A stretch of 64,000 bases of DNA from Lucifuga dentata (lineage: Eukaryota > Chordata > Actinopteri > Ophidiiformes > Bythitidae), in contig VXCM01000040.1 in the NCBI GenBank assembly GCA_014773175.1, positions 203,425-267,424 of the forward strand, written 5' to 3'. A model generated the notes under the pieces. It made no database searches and was not told where the DNA came from. It saw only the letters and a program-made list of their open reading frames with translations. The position numbers were made by a program, and so were the translations under genes. Below, piece by piece: positions 61,832-64,000 of the stretch. Within the stretch, counting starts at the first letter, position 1. Each line of letters starts with the position of its first letter.

Positions 61832-62419
61832 CGTTGCTCTAGCTGGTTCAGTGAGACAATGTGGAGAAGGATAATTTACTGTGTGTCACAATCTGGCTGA
61901 AAGATCTGACAAAGGAGGGAAATTAGGCATGATTTATCATTTAAATATGTATTTTTAATCAGAATAAAATTGAAAAAAGGGGGAGGGTGTGTGTGTGTGT
62001 NTGCCTGAAACAAACTTGAGAAGCTCATCTGCTGAGGAGACCAGGTGAACATCGTTGTCCCTGACGACCCTCAGCCTCCTGCCTGAAAAGGTAAATTATA
62101 TTTTATACTGAAACGATAAGTTTGAGTTTGAGTCGAACGAATTCTCAAGTCACCTTAAATTTTCAAATCAAATTCAGCTTTGTAACATTTTTAACTTCAT
62201 GCATCTGATTGTTAAAATGGTTTGAGGCCTTCTTGTCTAGTTTGGAGAAATTTACATCCTGAAGACTTTCCAGCTATTTTCCACAAATAAAAATAGAAAC
62301 AAAGCTAGCTATGATGATTCTATAATATAATATCCACTCCAGGCTTTATCTGTATACTAGAGAGCAACATGTGATCTGATGTTAGCACTATTTTCTTATA
62401 TTTATGCAAATATTACAAT

Positions 62420-62510
62420 TTAAAGGAGCATGCCGGACATTTTACATATTTGAGCCCAATCAATACAGACACACATGCATCATGTGACTTTTGCTACTTA
62501 CAACTTTAAG
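62420..62510. mobile_element. TTAA MITE, copy J (left end only)
   Basis: Begins TTTAAAGGAGCATGCCGGACATTTTACATATTTGAGCCCAAT. No matching right end was found nearby, so it is truncated or strongly diverged. Confidence 0.6.
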
Positions 62511-62718
62511 AGATGGTCAAATAACATTTTAGAATGAAGTCATTTTTAATTTATTAAAATAACTATCAACAATGTTGCATAATGAACAGCAATGGAGCTC
62601 CAACATAAACTCCCCATATCAGAATGAATGCATCCTAATGCGAAATATGCTTCCCAAAATAGGTTTTATTTCGGAAATCTAAATTTTGTCTTTTGTTGCC
62701 ACATCTTTGGTTATAACA

Positions 62719-62757
62719 AAAAAAAAAAAAAAAAAANAAAAAAAAAAAAAAAAAAAA
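62719..62757. repeat. Poly-A tract with N
   Basis: An A homopolymer interrupted by the N at 62,737; the length is unresolved. Confidence 0.85.
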
Positions 62758-62850
62758 GTCACTTGTCACATTTTGCAAAATTGATACATCGTCGGGTGTA
62801 ACATGTACTTGAATCACATGGATGATCCTGCAACCAAAGTTCCTGCAGCG

Positions 62851-62882
62851 TTACGTCAGCACACACCAAAGAAGTGACGTCA
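62851..62882. promoter_or_regulatory. Paired CRE-like sites
   Basis: TTACGTCA at 62,851-62,858 is a variant CRE, and TGACGTCA at 62,875-62,882 is the perfect palindromic CRE. TGACCTTTGA follows at 62,891, resembling a nuclear-receptor half site. This may be a promoter or enhancer of a gene beyond the window; no transcript is visible here. Confidence 0.4.
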
Positions 62883-63630
62883 CAGAAAAAATGACCTTTG
62901 AAGCACTGAAGAAAGAAAAGGCCGGAAGAGAAACGGAGGAAATAAACAAGCATTTACAAAAAATATGTCCTTTATTCTTTTGGCTTTAAAATCATATGAC
63001 CATATGAGCGGACAGTAGTCACTTCTTGCATGCAGTTCACTAAAACACTACAAGCGCAATGAGAGATGGCTACGGATTGCTTCATGGTTTGTATATACAG
63101 ATATGGGGACCATACATGTGTTTCATCATGTGTTACATGTGCAGAAAGGAACAACCAGTTCTAGAAAAAATGCAAATCAAATGCGATGACTGGAAAAATG
63201 CACTCGTATCTACAGTAAAAATTAGTTTGAATCGGTAGAACAAAAGCAACCCGCAGACCCTGGTTGCACAAAAACACACACACACATGCTCACATTAAGA
63301 GATATGCTTGCTTACATTCTCGCATTTTCCCTTTAGTACAAATATACATAGACGTACACATACAAACACACTTGATCTCTCTCTCACACACACACACTTA
63401 CATGTATCACCGCCAGACATGGTATTACACAGCAGTGGGGATAAAAAGTGCTCTTACATCAAATGTAAGTGTGATGCATACTGTGGGCCCAAACAGCGAT
63501 ATTATTTACAAACCACTATATTAAAACCACTCGCTTCATCGTACAAACATTTTGTGACGTTATAACCTTTAAATGTGTTATGATCTAGTTTGAGAGTATT
63601 TATAAAGATTTAATATACTTCATTCCTTAA

Positions 63631-63632
63631 GA

Positions 63633-63670
<38 letters not shown>

Positions 63671-63691
63671 ACNTTTTTTTTTTTTTTTTAC
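63631..63691. repeat. (TA)n and poly-T tract with N
   Basis: A TA run followed by T homopolymers split by AC and the N at 63,673. Confidence 0.85.
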
Positions 63692-63774
63692 AAGAACTCT
63701 GGGTGGAAGTGTGTGAGAGAGGGACAGCGAGGGAAGGATTCCGTACAGCAAACGTAGAGGAGACAGTGAGCTGT

Positions 63775-64000
63775 GACAAGGGCCATACCAGTGGTTTTGC
63801 ATGCTTGAGCCCGTGCAGACGGCTGTTGGTTCTAGCTCATTCCAGTACGCTAATAAAATCAACTTAGAGAGCATGATGTCTATAATTGATTTGTCAAAGT
63901 AACTTTATTGAACCAGTCCAACATGGAACATGGGAGAAAATGTATGTCTCCACCAGGGAATATAGTCCCAGGAGAAGACGGCTTTTACTGAGAAATTAAA
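63775..64000. mobile_element. TTAA MITE, copy K (cut by window end)
   Basis: The left part reads GGGCCATACCAGTGGTTTTGCATGCTTGAGCCC, and later ATGTCTCCACCAGGGAATATAGTCCCAGGAGAAGAC. It continues beyond the window. Confidence 0.7.

Larger units (their letters stand above)
59620..64000. other. Non-coding right end with MITE cluster
   Basis: No gene recognised. Four MITE copies (H-K) occupy much of 60.3-64 kb. A paired cAMP-response-element-like site lies at 62.85-62.88 kb. Microsatellite joins with N's are at 62,001, 62,737 and 63,673. Confidence 0.6.

Overview
The window is animal nuclear DNA, almost certainly from a ray-finned (teleost) fish. It is AT-rich with long non-coding stretches, many microsatellites and dispersed MITEs. 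Its genes are split by GT-AG introns and most resemble vertebrate proteins encoded on human chromosome 2q24-q31. No CRISPR array, rRNA, tRNA or prokaryote-type gene was seen.

Layout. 1-21,105: non-coding, with microsatellites, one degraded LINE tail, two MITE copies and a possible regulatory block around 11.1-11.5 kb. 21,106-23,202 (+): b3galt1, an intact single-exon reading frame for a beta-1,3-galactosyltransferase. 23.2-32.7 kb: non-coding with two MITEs. 32,733-42,360 (-): abcb11, the bile salt export pump, resolved here into 28 coding exons plus a 5' non-coding exon. 42.6-46.8 kb: the head-to-head interval between abcb11 and dhrs9, holding a near-perfect IR-1 (FXR-type) element. 46,790-48,079 (+): dhrs9, a membrane-anchored short-chain dehydrogenase of 319 residues in four coding exons. 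48.3-55.8 kb: non-coding, ending in poly-C and GA/GT tracts. 55,860-58,877 (+): csrnp3, a cysteine/serine-rich nuclear protein of 586 residues in four coding exons. 59.6-64 kb: non-coding with a cluster of MITEs.

The genes do not form an operon. abcb11 (bile salt export) and dhrs9 (retinol/hydroxysteroid oxidation) are divergent neighbours, as in mammals. b3galt1 and csrnp3 come from the same ancestral region, but several genes that lie between them in mammals are absent here.

Two layers need separating from biology. First, 16 single-base N's mark unresolved contig joins. At six of them an exact 61-66 bp direct copy lies on both sides, and two of these fall in abcb11, one breaking a coding exon. 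Second, a family of TTAA-flanked MITEs with terminal inverted repeats of about 90 bp occurs at least eleven times and is the most striking unexplained repeat. I found no clearly new multi-gene system. The best leads are the MITE family, the abcb11 IR-1 element, a perfect RFX X-box and two strong hairpins.
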